Assembly: GCA_024195585.1 (NCBI GenBank) | Contig: SWBL01000121.1 | Span: forward strand, 1 to 64,000 | DNA: 64,000 nucleotides | Direction: 5' to 3' | Origin: Aureobasidium sp. EXF-3400 | Lineage: Eukaryota; Ascomycota; Dothideomycetes; Dothideales; Saccotheciaceae | Shown: positions 9,936-21,034 of the stretch, in pieces | Layout of the letters: every line of letters begins with the position of its first letter | Numbering within the stretch: position 1 is the stretch's first letter | Made by a program: the position numbers and the translations under genes | The notes under the pieces: model-generated | Seen by the model: the letters and a program-made list of their open reading frames with translations, nothing else | Databases searched by the model: none | What the model was told of the DNA's origin: nothing

Positions 9936-11106
9936 ATGGAAAGCGAACCCCTCGCCCTGGGCGAGCTCAAGGAGTTTCTCACGAAGGATTCAGAATATCG
10001 CAGATTGACTGAACTGCAAGCTAAAGTAAGTCATACTCATAACTAAGACTTTACGCAACACTGACCATGTTTTCTAGGGCTGGCAGAACCCAGCAGGTGA
10101 TGACTTTTTCGAGCAGCGACGCCAGCAGGTCACAAATGCCGACGGAAAGGGTCAGATAATCTTGTTTGAGATGATGGGCAGAATTGGCGAAGAAATGAAT
10201 GCTTCCACTGGTGCCTTCAATCTATCTAACACTACACCTACGGTCCTTGACTTTTGTGCAGCGCCGGGAGGTTTCCTCAAGTATGCTCTACAGACCAATC
10301 CTGGTGCAAAAGTGGATGCTCTCACTCTTCCAGAACAGCAAGGTGGTCTCAAACTAAGGATCTCATACGGAAATCAGGATCAACGTGTGTCAATGGAGCA
10401 CACCGATGTGACAATGTTCGCTGAGGAGTTCGGACTGCCAGACATTCTGAAGAATCCCACAGACGGTACAAACCTTGCACTCTCATGGCCATACAACATC
10501 GACCGCTACGATCTGGTCATCTGCGACGGACAAGCTATACGCCAAAACCAAATCGAAGGCGACTACTTCACACCTCTTCGTCTCACCTACTCTCAACTTT
10601 ACATTGGCTTGAAGAGAGTCGCACCAGGAGGTACCATGATCGTACTCTTACACAGAAGCAGCCGCGTTCGCACCTTCAGACTCATCCGCCTGTTTTGCCA
10701 ATTCTCCGACGTCCAAATCTTCAAGCCTGCAAAATCACACGCCATCAAATCTTCCTTCTACCTCGTGGCCAAGAAGATTCAGTCAGAGAGTGCTTCCTGT
10801 CTAGAAGCCATGTCACTGTTCAGAACCGTCTGGGAGCGTGCAACCCTCAAAACCGAGAGTCCACCATCAGCTCCACTGTACAGAGACCTTGGTCTTGTCG
10901 AAAAGTCTTTGCAGCCCGAGCTGGAGGAGTTTGGCGATGAGTTTATCAAGCTGGTTCGTCATACCTGGAAGATACAGGCAGATGCTTTGGAAAAGGCTCC
11001 GTTCATCAAGGGTACAGCAACTCCACGGCCTATCTGTCAGCATTACTTGAAGGGAAGGTGTACTTATGGCAAACTTTGCTTCAAGTCTCATGATGCCTCT
11101 GGATGA
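9936..11106 (+). CDS. FtsJ-like RNA 2'-O-methyltransferase domain with C-terminal CCCH zinc finger
   Basis: A 372-aa protein. Exon 1 is 9936-10025 and exon 2 is 10078-11106; the intron is 10026-10077 (52 bp, GTAAGT, branch CTGAC). Joining gives MESEPLALGELKEFL through ELQAK to GWQNPAGDDFFEQRRQQ. Residues about 87-95 carry the SAM-binding motif LDFCAAPGGFLKYAL and a later DRYDLVICDGQ supplies the motif-IV-like Asp. A Lys-containing segment FKPAKSHAIKSSFYLVAKKI resembles the end of Rossmann methyltransferases of the FtsJ/RrmJ group. Residues about 349-368 form a C-x7-C-x5-C-x3-H finger (ICQHYLKGRCTYGKLCFKSH). The likely role is methylation of an RNA recognised in part by the finger; the target is unknown. 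Confidence 0.82.
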
Positions 11107-11324
11107 GTGTGCAACTAGGGGAACAGGGTCAAGCCACAGAGCTTTGGATACTCAGGCAGGAAGCGCTCTCAACAAAGGTTGGTGACGGTGGGAGGGTTAT
11201 CTCAAACATGAAGGGTAAAGCGAAGGTGATTGAGGGTCACACAGTGTGGTCATATCCAGATAGAGCCAGTTTTGAAGAGAGAGAGTGTGGAAACTTGTAG
11301 AATATTAAGGGAGGCTACTTACTT

Positions 11325-14300
11325 TCAACGAGACTTCTTCGAGCCTTTGCCTCCTCTGCCTTTACCCTTGCCTTTCTGTCCACCGCTACCTCCACTACCA
11401 TGTGCACCTCCACTCATCATGACTCTGACTTTACTGACAGGCAACACGCCAATGACCTCAACATCCTTCCAGTTCTTGATAAGTTCAAGCTCTCTGGGCC
11501 AAATGCGTTCAGTATCAGTCATGCTCTGATCAACCCATTTGCTAACAGTACCAGCCTTTGACCAGCTATCCATGATCTCGCGTATCGCTCTACCCTTCTT
11601 CTGTGCACCAGGTTGCAACTTGACCTTGTACTTGTACTTTGCCAGAGCAGCCCAAGGCGCACAAACAGGAATTGCCTCCAGAAGTTCGTCGCCAGCGAGG
11701 GGTGTACCAACATAAGCGTCAAGTTGTGTGACGGCGCTGCTTTCCTCTTCGTCAAGGGCTTCTATGCCCTCTTCCAAGTTCAAGCGGCGGATTTCTTCGG
11801 CTTCGAGACCTTCACGTTGTGTCTTTTCGTGTTGAGCACGGCGGCGTTCTTTAGCTGCTTCGGCGCTCTCGGCCTTCTTGGCCTTTTCTTCTTCTTCTGC
11901 ATCGCGCTTTTCCTCTGCGGCCTTTGATCCTAGAATCTCCATCGCAAGACGACGGTCTTCCTCATCTTGGTCGGCATATTTCTGTGCAGCCTTCTTGGCC
12001 TTGCCGCGCTTGCCGCGAACAGGCTTGTTTTGCCTTGGCTGACTAGGAGCACTCTTGGAGTTGTCACCCTTACCCTTAGCCTTCTTGCCTTGTGATTGCG
12101 GTTGTGCAGTCTCGGAGGCCTCTGGCTTGGATTCTTCCTCCTTCTCGTTTGTCTCCTCTTCACCCTCAGACTCGGAAGCAGTGGAGTCCGCGTCTTCGTC
12201 CGCCTGCTCAGAAGGCTGCTTACGCGACTGCTGAGCTCCTTGAGGTTGGAGGGGGTTTGAGCGCTCTTCAGGCGTCCTTGCTCCCTCGCTAGTAGGGGAA
12301 GCGTCGTTTTGTGCATCAGGGAGTTCATCATCGTCAGACTCGTCAGTCTTGCCCTCGTCCTTGACATCAGGGAACTCGTCATCACTGGCATCATCCTTTC
12401 CAGCATCAGGGAAGTCATCATCAGACTCGTCGTTGGCGGCTGCCTTTGAGTTTGCTTCTTGAGTCATGCCACGGACGTCGTCGTTCTGCAATCTGTGCTT
12501 GACATGTTTAGCCTTGCTTTGTTCACTGATTTGCCAGATGACGGCAAAGCCAAGCAGAAGCTGAGCTGGAGGAAGGAAGTTCTTCTTGCCGCGAATCATG
12601 AAGCCACCAGTAGTCAAATACTCTCCGGTGGGAGCAGTCTTTGACACTTGGTCAGCATTCACCCACCAAGCGGACATGACAGCCTTGGAGTCCCAAGCAC
12701 TCGATGTGCAGACCGACAGGTTTCCGGCTTGCGATAGAGTTGATGGAGGTATCTCGAATTCGGCCAGTCCAGGGTTGTTCTTGATGATTACAGACGAGGC
12801 ACCGTGGAGGTCGGCGTGAACGTAGATATCGCCCTTCTTCAAGTGGCGGCGGTACAAGAGCTCGTTTTGCTGAGCATCCTTGCCACCCAGGACCAGGTAG
12901 CCATCAGATGAGATGAAGTAGATGAACTTTTCGAACCACAACTGTTTGCGCACAGGGCGAAGAACCGCCTTCTCCTGTTTCAAGCCCTTCTTCAAGTCGG
13001 CTTGGATTCTTTGCTCGGTGCTCTTGAGCGCCTTGGTAGAAGCTTGCTCGGTCTTCTCCTGCTTGGTGGCAGCCACACGCTTTTGGTCGTAGTATTGGCG
13101 CGCGTTTGACCAGCCTGACAGACTGAGGTCAATGTCGACAGTAAGTCGCTTGTCCTCCTTCTGGTTGCCCTTGGTTGACTTCTTCTTGTCTTCATCCTCA
13201 CTGTCCGAGTTGTCGCTCTCTGTCACATCGCCCATCTCTTCTTCCTCCTCTTCGTACGAGTAATCAGACAAGAGCAAGGTGACTGTGTTTTCCTCGAGCT
13301 TGAGCGGAAGCTTGATAATTTCTGCGACAGCGTTGTTGCGACTCTGCTCCATCTCGATCAGACGTTCAATCTCAACCCAGTCCATACCTTGAGCGATGAG
13401 ACCATTGACAGCTGCAGAAGCCTCTTCGACACGATCCAAGTTGGCTTCGATGGCCTGAGCTTTGGTGACGTTCAGCTCTTGTGTCTGCTGGAGAGAACCA
13501 ATACGACGAGCGTGTTCTTGACGGGCTGACTCGAGCCTCTTCTTTGCGGTCTCTTCTCTTTCGCTCAACTTGGACTCGAGTTTTTGACCCTCGATGGACG
13601 AGAAGAATTCGTCTACTGTCTTGTTGAAGCCGGTGAATTCCAAGAAGACATTTTCGGGGTTGTTTTCGAGCTGCTTGGGCTTGAAGGGGTGGAAGTCGTC
13701 GTACATCAGCCCTTTGGCCTTGTCCTCTTCAGTCTGACCGTCACCATCGGCGTTTGCAGCGGCCTTCTTGCTACGCTTGGATACAATATATCCAGTGACT
13801 GTCTCTGCGGAGGTGATGTCGGCAAGAACCTTGAAAGCCTCGTCAAAGACAGCCATAAGCTTGTCAAGAGTTTCTTCATTTTCAAGGACCTCGGAGGGTT
13901 GGACGGTCTTGTCGAAGCCAGTAACCTCGAAAACGTGATCGAGAACAACAGGAGGGAACTCTGTGATGGAGACAGCGAGAGCCTTGCGCAAAGCATCTCC
14001 TGGCTTCCTCTTGATCTTCTTCGTCGACTGATCTTGAGATTGACGTTCAATGGCCTTCTCCAGACCAGCGCGAACTCGGTCCTTGGTCAATGGTGGAACA
14101 CCTCCGTAGTTTTGACGCAGCTCGAGGTTGTACTGGAGGCCCAGACGGTAACGCTCGTGCTCGGCACCCTCGTCGACATTTCTGAGCAGACCGATGATGT
14201 TCAGTTCATTGTCGGTGAGGACAATGTTGCCGCCAGCATAGAACTCGAGGAAAAGATGGTATTGGCCGTCGGAGAATTGAATGTCGATGATGCGGTCGGT

Positions 14301-14582
14301 ACCGATCTGGGCGACGGACGTGACTCTTCGGGTGCGAAGGTACTTGCGGAGACGGGTGATGAAGGGTGAAGGAGCAGCGGCGGTAGCTCTAGCAAAAGTA
14401 GTGAGGTGACATCTGAAACCAGAGTCTATGATGAGCTGTTCGCGACGCTCTGGTTTGGCAAACTTGAACAGGAAGATTCGCGATGAAAGGTCGTAGATGT
14501 TGGACACACGCAGGCTGACCAAGGCCGACGAGAGCTCATGGGCAATCACCTTGACGTCCAAGGACGAGAATCGCTGCTTCAT
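11325..14582 (-). CDS. RQC2: Rqc2/NEMF (Tae2) ribosome quality control protein
   Basis: A 1085-aa single-exon protein. Rqc2 binds stalled 60S subunits carrying peptidyl-tRNA, recruits the Ltn1 ligase and directs C-terminal Ala/Thr tailing. The start is MKQRFSSLDVKV at 14582; an upstream in-frame ATG at 14642 would add 20 atypical residues. The NFACT-N domain occupies the first third, with D9 and the D96-R97 pair (GTDRIID) matching the residues needed for tailing in yeast Rqc2. A charged coiled coil lies in the middle, and the NFACT-R block IYVHADLHGASSVIIKN is at about residue 584. A long acidic/basic linker (about 680-930) has three SDD(D/E)(F/L)PD-like units. The NFACT-C end carries PVSKVRVMMSGGAHGSGG and a Lys/Gly-rich tail. 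The length fits fungal orthologues. Confidence 0.96.
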   Translation of the reverse strand: MKQRFSSLDVKVIAHELSSALVSLRVSNIYDLSSRIFLFKFAKPERREQLIIDSGFRCHLTTFARATAAAPSPFITRLRKYLRTRRVTSVAQIGTDRIIDIQFSDGQYHLFLEFYAGGNIVLTDNELNIIGLLRNVDEGAEHERYRLGLQYNLELRQNYGGVPPLTKDRVRAGLEKAIERQSQDQSTKKIKRKPGDALRKALAVSITEFPPVVLDHVFEVTGFDKTVQPSEVLENEETLDKLMAVFDEAFKVLADITSAETVTGYIVSKRSKKAAANADGDGQTEEDKAKGLMYDDFHPFKPKQLENNPENVFLEFTGFNKTVDEFFSSIEGQKLESKLSEREETAKKRLESARQEHARRIGSLQQTQELNVTKAQAIEANLDRVEEASAAVNGLIAQGMDWVEIERLIEMEQSRNNAVAEIIKLPLKLEENTVTLLLSDYSYEEEEEEMGDVTESDNSDSEDEDKKKSTKGNQKEDKRLTVDIDLSLSGWSNARQYYDQKRVAATKQEKTEQASTKALKSTEQRIQADLKKGLKQEKAVLRPVRKQLWFEKFIYFISSDGYLVLGGKDAQQNELLYRRHLKKGDIYVHADLHGASSVIIKNNPGLAEFEIPPSTLSQAGNLSVCTSSAWDSKAVMSAWWVNADQVSKTAPTGEYLTTGGFMIRGKKNFLPPAQLLLGFAVIWQISEQSKAKHVKHRLQNDDVRGMTQEANSKAAANDESDDDFPDAGKDDASDDEFPDVKDEGKTDESDDDELPDAQNDASPTSEGARTPEERSNPLQPQGAQQSRKQPSEQADEDADSTASESEGEEETNEKEEESKPEASETAQPQSQGKKAKGKGDNSKSAPSQPRQNKPVRGKRGKAKKAAQKYADQDEEDRRLAMEILGSKAAEEKRDAEEEEKAKKAESAEAAKERRRAQHEKTQREGLEAEEIRRLNLEEGIEALDEEESSAVTQLDAYVGTPLAGDELLEAIPVCAPWAALAKYKYKVKLQPGAQKKGRAIREIMDSWSKAGTVSKWVDQSMTDTERIWPRELELIKNWKDVEVIGVLPVSKVRVMMSGGAHGSGGSGGQKGKGKGRGGKGSKKSR

Positions 14583-14890
14583 ATTTGGTTGGATTGGAGT
14601 CTTGGTCTGTAAGAGGGAGAGAGAGTTGAAAGACGGCGACACGCTGCTGCTGCCCCACCGAACATGATCATGACATCACCGCAAAATGGTCCATTGTTGA
14701 ATTATTTTGGTTTCATGGTCAGTTACTGACTCGTTCTGTTCGTCTGATCCGTCTGTTCTCAGTCCGGCCACTAGAAAAGGTATCCCGCAAAGCATTCGAT
14801 CCTTGGTCGTAACGCTGGAAATGCTGCCGCCGTATAACACCTATAACTCCTTTTTGTCCAATGCCCTTCTTACTCAACCACTATGTCCTC

Positions 14891-15547
14891 TTACAAACCC
14901 TGTCGTAGTCTCTCACCCAGCTTCATCTTACCAAACTGCCAGGCCTTGAGCAGACCCTCTTCTGAAAGGTCGATGCCCTGCACGCTGCTAATGTCTTGGA
15001 CAGGGGGCTTGCTGACACGCGATGCAACAATCACAGGGTCCGTCTCGAGCACAATGCCATCGTCAATGATCTCGTCAATAGCAAGCGACACCAGGTCGTA
15101 GTTCTCGACGATTGTGCGCTTGTCGACAGAGTTCCTACAGTCAGATGGTTAGCGTCCGTGTCCAGTCCAAAGCACGAGTACTACGCACTTGAGAAGAATG
15201 TTGAGAGAGTCGCGCAGAGCCAGAACAACAGAGTAGAGCAAGATCTCGTTCTCGTCGGCACCTCCGACAACGTAGAGCATGACATCGCTCTCCATCTTGA
15301 AGACGACAATTCGATTGTCGTAGAGGATAATGTCGCTGTTATGTTTGGCCGTCTTTTCCGAAAGTCCCTTCTCGAAAGCCTTCTGGTCCTTGAGTTGAGG
15401 GTATGGGTTTGCGCCGGGGAAGTCGTTGGCCGTGGCATTTGCAGGAGCATGAGGGGGAGAGTAGTATTTGGCGAGGATGCGCGATGAGTCGTCGGCCACC
15501 AGGATCAGGACGGCATTGACCGAGAAGAGTGACATATTGGGTGACAT
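14891..15547 (-). CDS. RET3: Coatomer subunit zeta (zeta-COP)
   Basis: A 200-aa protein. Exon 1 is 15547-15189 and exon 2 is 15134-14891; the intron is 15135-15188 (54 bp, GTGCGT donor, phase 2). It joins SLNILLK to NSVDKRTIVENYDL. It is a small subunit of the COPI coat, with a longin-like fold: MSLFSVNAVLILVADDSSRI, AKYYSPPH, ILYDNRIVVFKMESDVMLYV and, in exon 2, IDEIIDDGIVLETDPVIVASRV. It acts at the Golgi in retrograde vesicle formation. Translation may start at 15547 (MSPN) or 15535 (MSLF). The gene is divergent from the PPR gene, with about 290 bp between starts. Confidence 0.95.
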
Positions 15548-15838
15548 GACGGGCGACTGTGTTGGTGCTGGTACTGTCGAGATCCGAGTCTTGTAATCCT
15601 GTCGATGATGTTTGTTGTAGGTGGAGCGTGGCCTCAATTCAGGGAGCTTCAAGCGTTGGTGACAACCGACGGCCAGCTGTCCCACGCCTTTTGCAAAGGA
15701 GAAGGCGAAGCGAGCTCTTGCTTCACATGCAACTTGCGGAGTTCTGTCTCTCCTCCGAGATTTAGAATTATTTTGACATTTTATTTCAGCTGCTGGATAT
15801 TCTTGTTCCTGCCGTGCGAGAAGGGAGAAGAATACTCG

Positions 15839-18106
15839 ATGCTGCGCGCGTCTACTCTGCAACAGGCAGGCGCTATCGCAAAATATGGACTCGCCGTAGC
15901 CACACGACCTTCATTTGCTCCGACAGCTCTTTCCCGACTTGCCGCTCTTTCTCTCACACGACCATCTCGCTCCTACGCAACCACTCCCAAACACATTCGG
16001 AAACGACAAAAAGCTGCACTAGAAGCAGAGCGTCCTCCTCCCTTCCTCCGCCATGTCGAGCTTCTCCGAGATGCCCTCAATGCGAACAACATCCCACAAA
16101 TAGTCTCTGCCTACAATGTTCTTCGCAACAAGCTCCCGCTCGGTGACAAGGATGTCGCAGACATCGCAATGTCTCTACACACCTCCTTAAGACTGCTTTC
16201 AAACCCCGTTCGCCAGACTCGCATCCCCGCAGAACTTAACAACCTTGCCGATCTTCTGGTCCTCGACATCCAAGCCAAAGTCTTGCCTCCAAGTTACGAT
16301 GCTCACCTGCATCTATTGAGTTTCTATAAAGAGTCGGCTGCTTTTGAAAAGGGAACTGCCTTCTGGTCCTGGCTGGTAAAACAAGGCGACGATTATGTCA
16401 ACGCAAATCTATACGGCGTCGCTCTCGAACTCTTTGCCTTTCAAGGTCGTCCGGCTGAAGATACTGAGGAGTTATACGAGAAAGCTCTCGCTCGCTTCCC
16501 CGGTGTCTTTCTCGAGTACCATCTATCCCACAACGCTGTTATCTCCGACCGCACTCGGCCTACCGCTATATCAGGCATTCCCCGACCCCTTCTGCAAGGT
16601 ATCTTGACCGCTCGCATCCTGCGTGGCGATGCTAAGAACGCATACCTTACCCTGGACACTACCGCGAGACTTTTCCCCACAAAGATTCCTACTCGCTTCA
16701 TCACGCTCTTTGTACAGGAACGCCCTCTCGACGAAGCCTACAAGGTCTTCATGCTCGCCTGTCAAGCTGGTGCCACTCCCGGTCATGATGCTCTCAAGAT
16801 TCTTCTGACAAGACTAAGACAAGTTGCTGCAACAAAGCCCATCGAAAACGCTGCTATTCTGCGTGTAATGATGATGGTTTCCTACGCGCACACGGCATCT
16901 GGCGCTCCTTTACATAACAAGTCTCTTAATGAACTTGTCATAGCTATTACCGGCCTTATGAAGGATCACGCCTACTCTTGGATGTCTTCAGATCAACTAC
17001 GACCTATCACTAATGCCATCAGTAATTTGCTCAGTGATCTGTTCGGCATTTGGGCTAGTCAAAGCTCGCCTCCAGGCATAGTCTCGTTCAACTCTATGAT
17101 TGCAAATCTCGCTGGTCGAGGTAAGCGTAAAGATGTAATAGATCATGCCCTCGAAGCTATGAAACACTACAATCTCAAGCCAAACAAGGTCACTTTTCGT
17201 TCTATCCTAGCAGCTGCAGGCCAGATGAACGACCTAGAGGGAGTTCGCTCAGCTTGGACCGATCTAGTCGCCAACCGCATCGAAAACAGTGCTGCTATGG
17301 AACTTCCAGACTGGCAAAACTTGTTGAGCGCCGTTAGACGCATCAACGATCCGGAGTACTTGCAACAACAGCTAGTCAACTTTCAACACATTACGCCTCC
17401 TCATATTCTAGACCGAATGAGCACTGCGCTCCAGGCCGAGAACTTTTCAAGACAGTTCGACCCAGACAGAAAGCCCACTTCAGACGATCTAGAGACGGTA
17501 GCGAAATCTATGAAAATCCTCGAACTCCTCAAGCGAGATGTTCTGTACATGTCCGAGAACGCACGCCTGGCCCGTAACTTCTACACCGAGCCTTTATCGC
17601 TCTCTTTGCTCAACCGCCCGAGTGTGCATACAAACGTGCCGGAAGAACACGTTCGTACAGTATACGATGAAATGACAACAGATTCGTCAACAACTCTGGA
17701 TATCTTCCCAGCATCACCTTCTGAACTGAAGACAGATGTTGAGACAGAGGTTGAGGCCGAAGCAGAAGCAGAAGAACAGGCACCAGCGATGAGCCCAACA
17801 GGATTCCCGCTTGATGAACTGCGGTATAAGAACTGGAAGGCAATCAACGAACTACTGTTTGATGCGAAACTGTACGACGAGGAGTACATTAAAGCTGTTG
17901 ACGACGCCATTAAGCGTGGCATACCGCCTCCTAGCCGAAACACAGAGCTGAGTCATGTGCCGAAGCTTGATGAATTCATGGGCTTGGGCGACACAGCGAC
18001 CAATCCCACCGACAATGCACAAAGCAACATCGCTGACGGTGAGGACAAGATTACACTCGATCAGTTCCGCGAGAAGGTCTTCGAGCTTCGTGGTCGCAAG
18101 GCTTGA
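15839..18106 (+). CDS. Mitochondrial pentatricopeptide repeat protein
   Basis: A 755-aa single-exon protein. The start at 15839 gives MLRASTLQQAGAIAKYGL followed by an Arg/Ser-rich, acid-poor stretch up to SYATTPKHIRKRQ, a typical mitochondrial presequence. The open frame extends upstream to 15605, but that part overlaps the divergent promoter. The body is helical-repeat sequence, with helix pairs such as VSFNSMIANLAGRGKRKDVI and LKPNKVTFRSILAAAGQMND (residues about 415-470) that match PPR motifs. It ends with an acidic low-complexity stretch (VETEVEAEAEAEEQ) and a charged C-terminus. PPR proteins bind mitochondrial RNA in processing or translation; the target here is unknown. Confidence 0.85.
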   Translation: MLRASTLQQAGAIAKYGLAVATRPSFAPTALSRLAALSLTRPSRSYATTPKHIRKRQKAALEAERPPPFLRHVELLRDALNANNIPQIVSAYNVLRNKLPLGDKDVADIAMSLHTSLRLLSNPVRQTRIPAELNNLADLLVLDIQAKVLPPSYDAHLHLLSFYKESAAFEKGTAFWSWLVKQGDDYVNANLYGVALELFAFQGRPAEDTEELYEKALARFPGVFLEYHLSHNAVISDRTRPTAISGIPRPLLQGILTARILRGDAKNAYLTLDTTARLFPTKIPTRFITLFVQERPLDEAYKVFMLACQAGATPGHDALKILLTRLRQVAATKPIENAAILRVMMMVSYAHTASGAPLHNKSLNELVIAITGLMKDHAYSWMSSDQLRPITNAISNLLSDLFGIWASQSSPPGIVSFNSMIANLAGRGKRKDVIDHALEAMKHYNLKPNKVTFRSILAAAGQMNDLEGVRSAWTDLVANRIENSAAMELPDWQNLLSAVRRINDPEYLQQQLVNFQHITPPHILDRMSTALQAENFSRQFDPDRKPTSDDLETVAKSMKILELLKRDVLYMSENARLARNFYTEPLSLSLLNRPSVHTNVPEEHVRTVYDEMTTDSSTTLDIFPASPSELKTDVETEVEAEAEAEEQAPAMSPTGFPLDELRYKNWKAINELLFDAKLYDEEYIKAVDDAIKRGIPPPSRNTELSHVPKLDEFMGLGDTATNPTDNAQSNIADGEDKITLDQFREKVFELRGRKA

Positions 18107-18413
18107 GGCAACACGTTGCATTTCATTATCGTCATTTCTGAGTAAGCGGAATTCGGGATGAACAGCAAATCCCTTTGACCAAAACGCCGGCACGATGATG
18201 CCATAGACATCCGACCCGATGGAAACACAAGAAAAGAAAAACCCACTCATCAGCTGTGCTGATATTGTCGCCTCTGTCGGGCTACTGTAACACCCCAAGA
18301 AACTCCGAACCCTCTCCTCTCAATAACTCCGACCACTTCCTTCATTGGTGCTTTGATGTAACTTTCCGGACATAGTGTGTGTCGAGCGATGGGTACCAGC
18401 CCTCATCGGACGA
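18107..18413. other. Convergent 3' region, nothing recognised
   Basis: About 300 bp between the PPR stop and the small minus-strand frame. I see no RNA gene or repeat. Confidence 0.55.
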
Positions 18414-18620
18414 TCAAGGACGGTGAGATGAGAAAGCCTCGGTTGGTGATGGGGGAGGAGCAGGCGTCTCATCCTTCTGAGCGATTCGAATCTTGAGATC
18501 CTTTGTACGTGGCTGTGAGGCCGAGGCTGCGAAAGCAGCGTTGAAGTCTTCGTGTGTGAAAGAGTCGGAGCGCAGGATCAAGCGCGGGCGGTTGGCAGCT
18601 TGAGGGTGTGCGGGAGTCAT
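18414..18620 (-). CDS. Small hypothetical protein, 68 aa
   Basis: The ATG at 18620 lies in a good fungal context (agtcaatATGact) and opens MTPAHPQAANRPRLILRSDS, then a helix-like FTHEDFNAAFAASASQ, KDLKIRIAQKDE and a Pro/Ser tail. The frame is open back to 18824, and the upstream part looks like a Ser/His-rich leader. No family is recognised. It could be a real short protein or the last exon of a longer gene. Confidence 0.35.
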   Translation of the reverse strand: MTPAHPQAANRPRLILRSDSFTHEDFNAAFAASASQPRTKDLKIRIAQKDETPAPPPSPTEAFSSHRP

Positions 18621-21034
18621 ATTGACTGGATATGTGTGATGGTTGTCGACGTTCGACTTGGAAGGTGGAGCTGGGTGAAAGCTAACAGCTACTTCCTGGG
18701 ATGAGAAGCGGTGTAAAGGACGATTTGGCTGATAAGGACGAAAGTTCTTGTCGATTCGATCTGATATATGTCTGTCGATGCTGATGGAAGTTGTCACTGT
18801 TTGACTGTAGTGTGACTGGAGCAACCTTGATGGTATATTGAGAATTAAAAAGGAGGAGATAAACGATAAAGGCCAACGAGCGAAGGAGGCCCGGAATAAA
18901 TATCCAAACCCTCCTCAGCAAGCAGCAACCTCCTTGTCACATCATCCTTCAGCCGCCACCCACACGTATCACCACAATCAGGATAATTACACACCGCCAG
19001 CTTGCGATCTCCCTTCGAATGACAGCGCCATCGCGCTTATCCACCCCCATCCTTGCACCTTCGTTTTTGGCTGACACCCGCGAATAAAAAAGCTGTTTCC
19101 CGATACACACCACTTGCACGCCTCTCTTGCTCTCTCCTTGCTCTGATGCGCTTCGGGGTGCATTAGATCAAACGGAGCCGTGTGTCCCGCGCCCGCGCGC
19201 CGTCCCTTTGGAACCAGACTGTCGGGTCTTGCGGTCTCCTGTCCAAACGTGGGCGCATGGTAGATTTTCGTACACCGCCGCAATTACTCCATGTTTAACC
19301 ATGTCCATGTAGATTATGAAGTCGTGTTTTCTCTTTGTCAGAATATTTGATCAGAGTGTTTTGCCATCACACTTTGTGACATGAGCTGATGGAATTCGAG
19401 ACTTGGCTTTCGTCTCACGAGAAACTTGACCGCAAGTTGTTTCTTATGCAATACAAAGATATATTGGAAGAAGGGCTCCACGGCTTCTATTGGTGATCGG
19501 GTAGGGGAGATACAATGTCGATCGGGGACTCTAGAACTGTCCTTGATTTAGATGAAGATCGACTGGATTGGTGGATTAAGCCTCCAATCTCCTTTGCTAT
19601 ATTCTGCGTCCGTCTATCATAGGTGTTCCTTCATTCGTGATGTCTACCAATCGATACATTCATTCTTACTTGCAGAGTTGATATATTATACTTCATCATA
19701 TATCATCCCACTCTCACAGCTCACAGTTCGAAAACAAGTCAGACTGCGGAAGAACTGCATAAACGCAGTGGCCATGAAAGAGCATGCAACATGCAAGATC
19801 CCAAGTTAATGGAGCGTTCTGTTATGAACCAGGGGTTCGGAATTGGTGGCTTGCATACTACCTTCCCTGTTCTTTCTGTGATGATCATCGCGAAGCTCGG
19901 ATAAATGATGTTGGATCCGGATAAATCGTGATTTGAAGAATGCAAGCGAAGTCCGTCAATGTGCTTCAATACTCCGGAATTATTGGTAGAATATCGTTTA
20001 TGTGCGGTGTGTATTGCTAGGGATGGTGGTTGAGTAAATGTCAAAGGAGGCTATCAAAGAGTCTGGGAATACGCTTACACGTCAACTTTTCTACAAATGC
20101 AACCTTTGGTTCTTGTGATATGTACACTTCGCAGAAGTATCGGTAAAGCGGACCGATTGCACCGTCTAGGAAGAACACAACCTATCTATCCATGACCATT
20201 TTCGTGTTTTGTCTTTACACCATTTCTGCATCTTGCTTTGATCGGTTTTTGGTAACTTCCATGACGATATCTTTGCTTGCACCTCTCAAACATTCCTGCT
20301 TAATGTCGTCAGTAGGTCGTTAAACGCACACACGTTGTTCCCACAGACCACCAGCTGCAAGCAAGAAACAGATCAGCCTCAAAAGCTGTTACAGATGACA
20401 AAAAGAAAAGCTGGAGAAAAATAAGGGGAAAAGAGGCAAAGCTGGAGAGCAACTTTGGCGGGGTGCATGAGTGGTGAGCGGCAGGGTTCCGTTGTCGTTT
20501 TATCTGCGGCTGTTGTGTAACCATTTCAGGGGGACAAGAGCAGATGAGACTAATCTGTTCATCGGGGTGGACAGTGAGGATCGGTGTGACCCGGGGAGTG
20601 GGGTCCGGGGTTCGTGTCATGGTGAATACGATGGGGGCTCTGAAGATGTCAGGAGAGGGAGAGGGTGTGAGTATCCGGGTTATTGGGTGCTTGAGTGGTT
20701 TGACTTGTATTCTTTTCACTTGGAGTAGAAATTGTGGTTATGATCTGAATTGACTCGAGGACATTGTGTGAATAAAGATACACAATCAGAAGATGAAAAC
20801 ACATCATACATATACCAGGACCCGGCGCGGCGAGCATCGATCATTCTTGAGCCATACATCCAATCTGTCCCAAACGACCACTTTCCCGAAGAGTGATGTT
20901 CCTCGGAAGGACTGTTCAACCTTCCAAATTCTCCTTCAGCTCGACCACTCGACCTTGCAGATCTCTTTCCAACGTCGCAACGACAAACCAACACAGTGCC
21001 AGAGAGATCGAGATGCTATATCGGAAGATGACTT
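18621..21034. other. Long intergenic region, no gene recognised
   Basis: 2.4 kb with only unconvincing frames of 60-136 codons on both strands, among them a minus-strand one at 20719-20309. I found no tRNA box pair, 5S sequence, conserved protein segment or AT-rich RIP signature. It is the 3' side of the CYP52 gene. Confidence 0.5.

Noticed and set aside
13584..14369. 261-codon plus-strand open frame
   Set aside because: It is antisense to the Rqc2 coding region, mirrors its codon pattern and resembles no protein.
15605..15838. Upstream extension of the PPR reading frame
   Set aside because: The added 78 residues precede a textbook mitochondrial presequence and overlap the divergent zeta-COP promoter.
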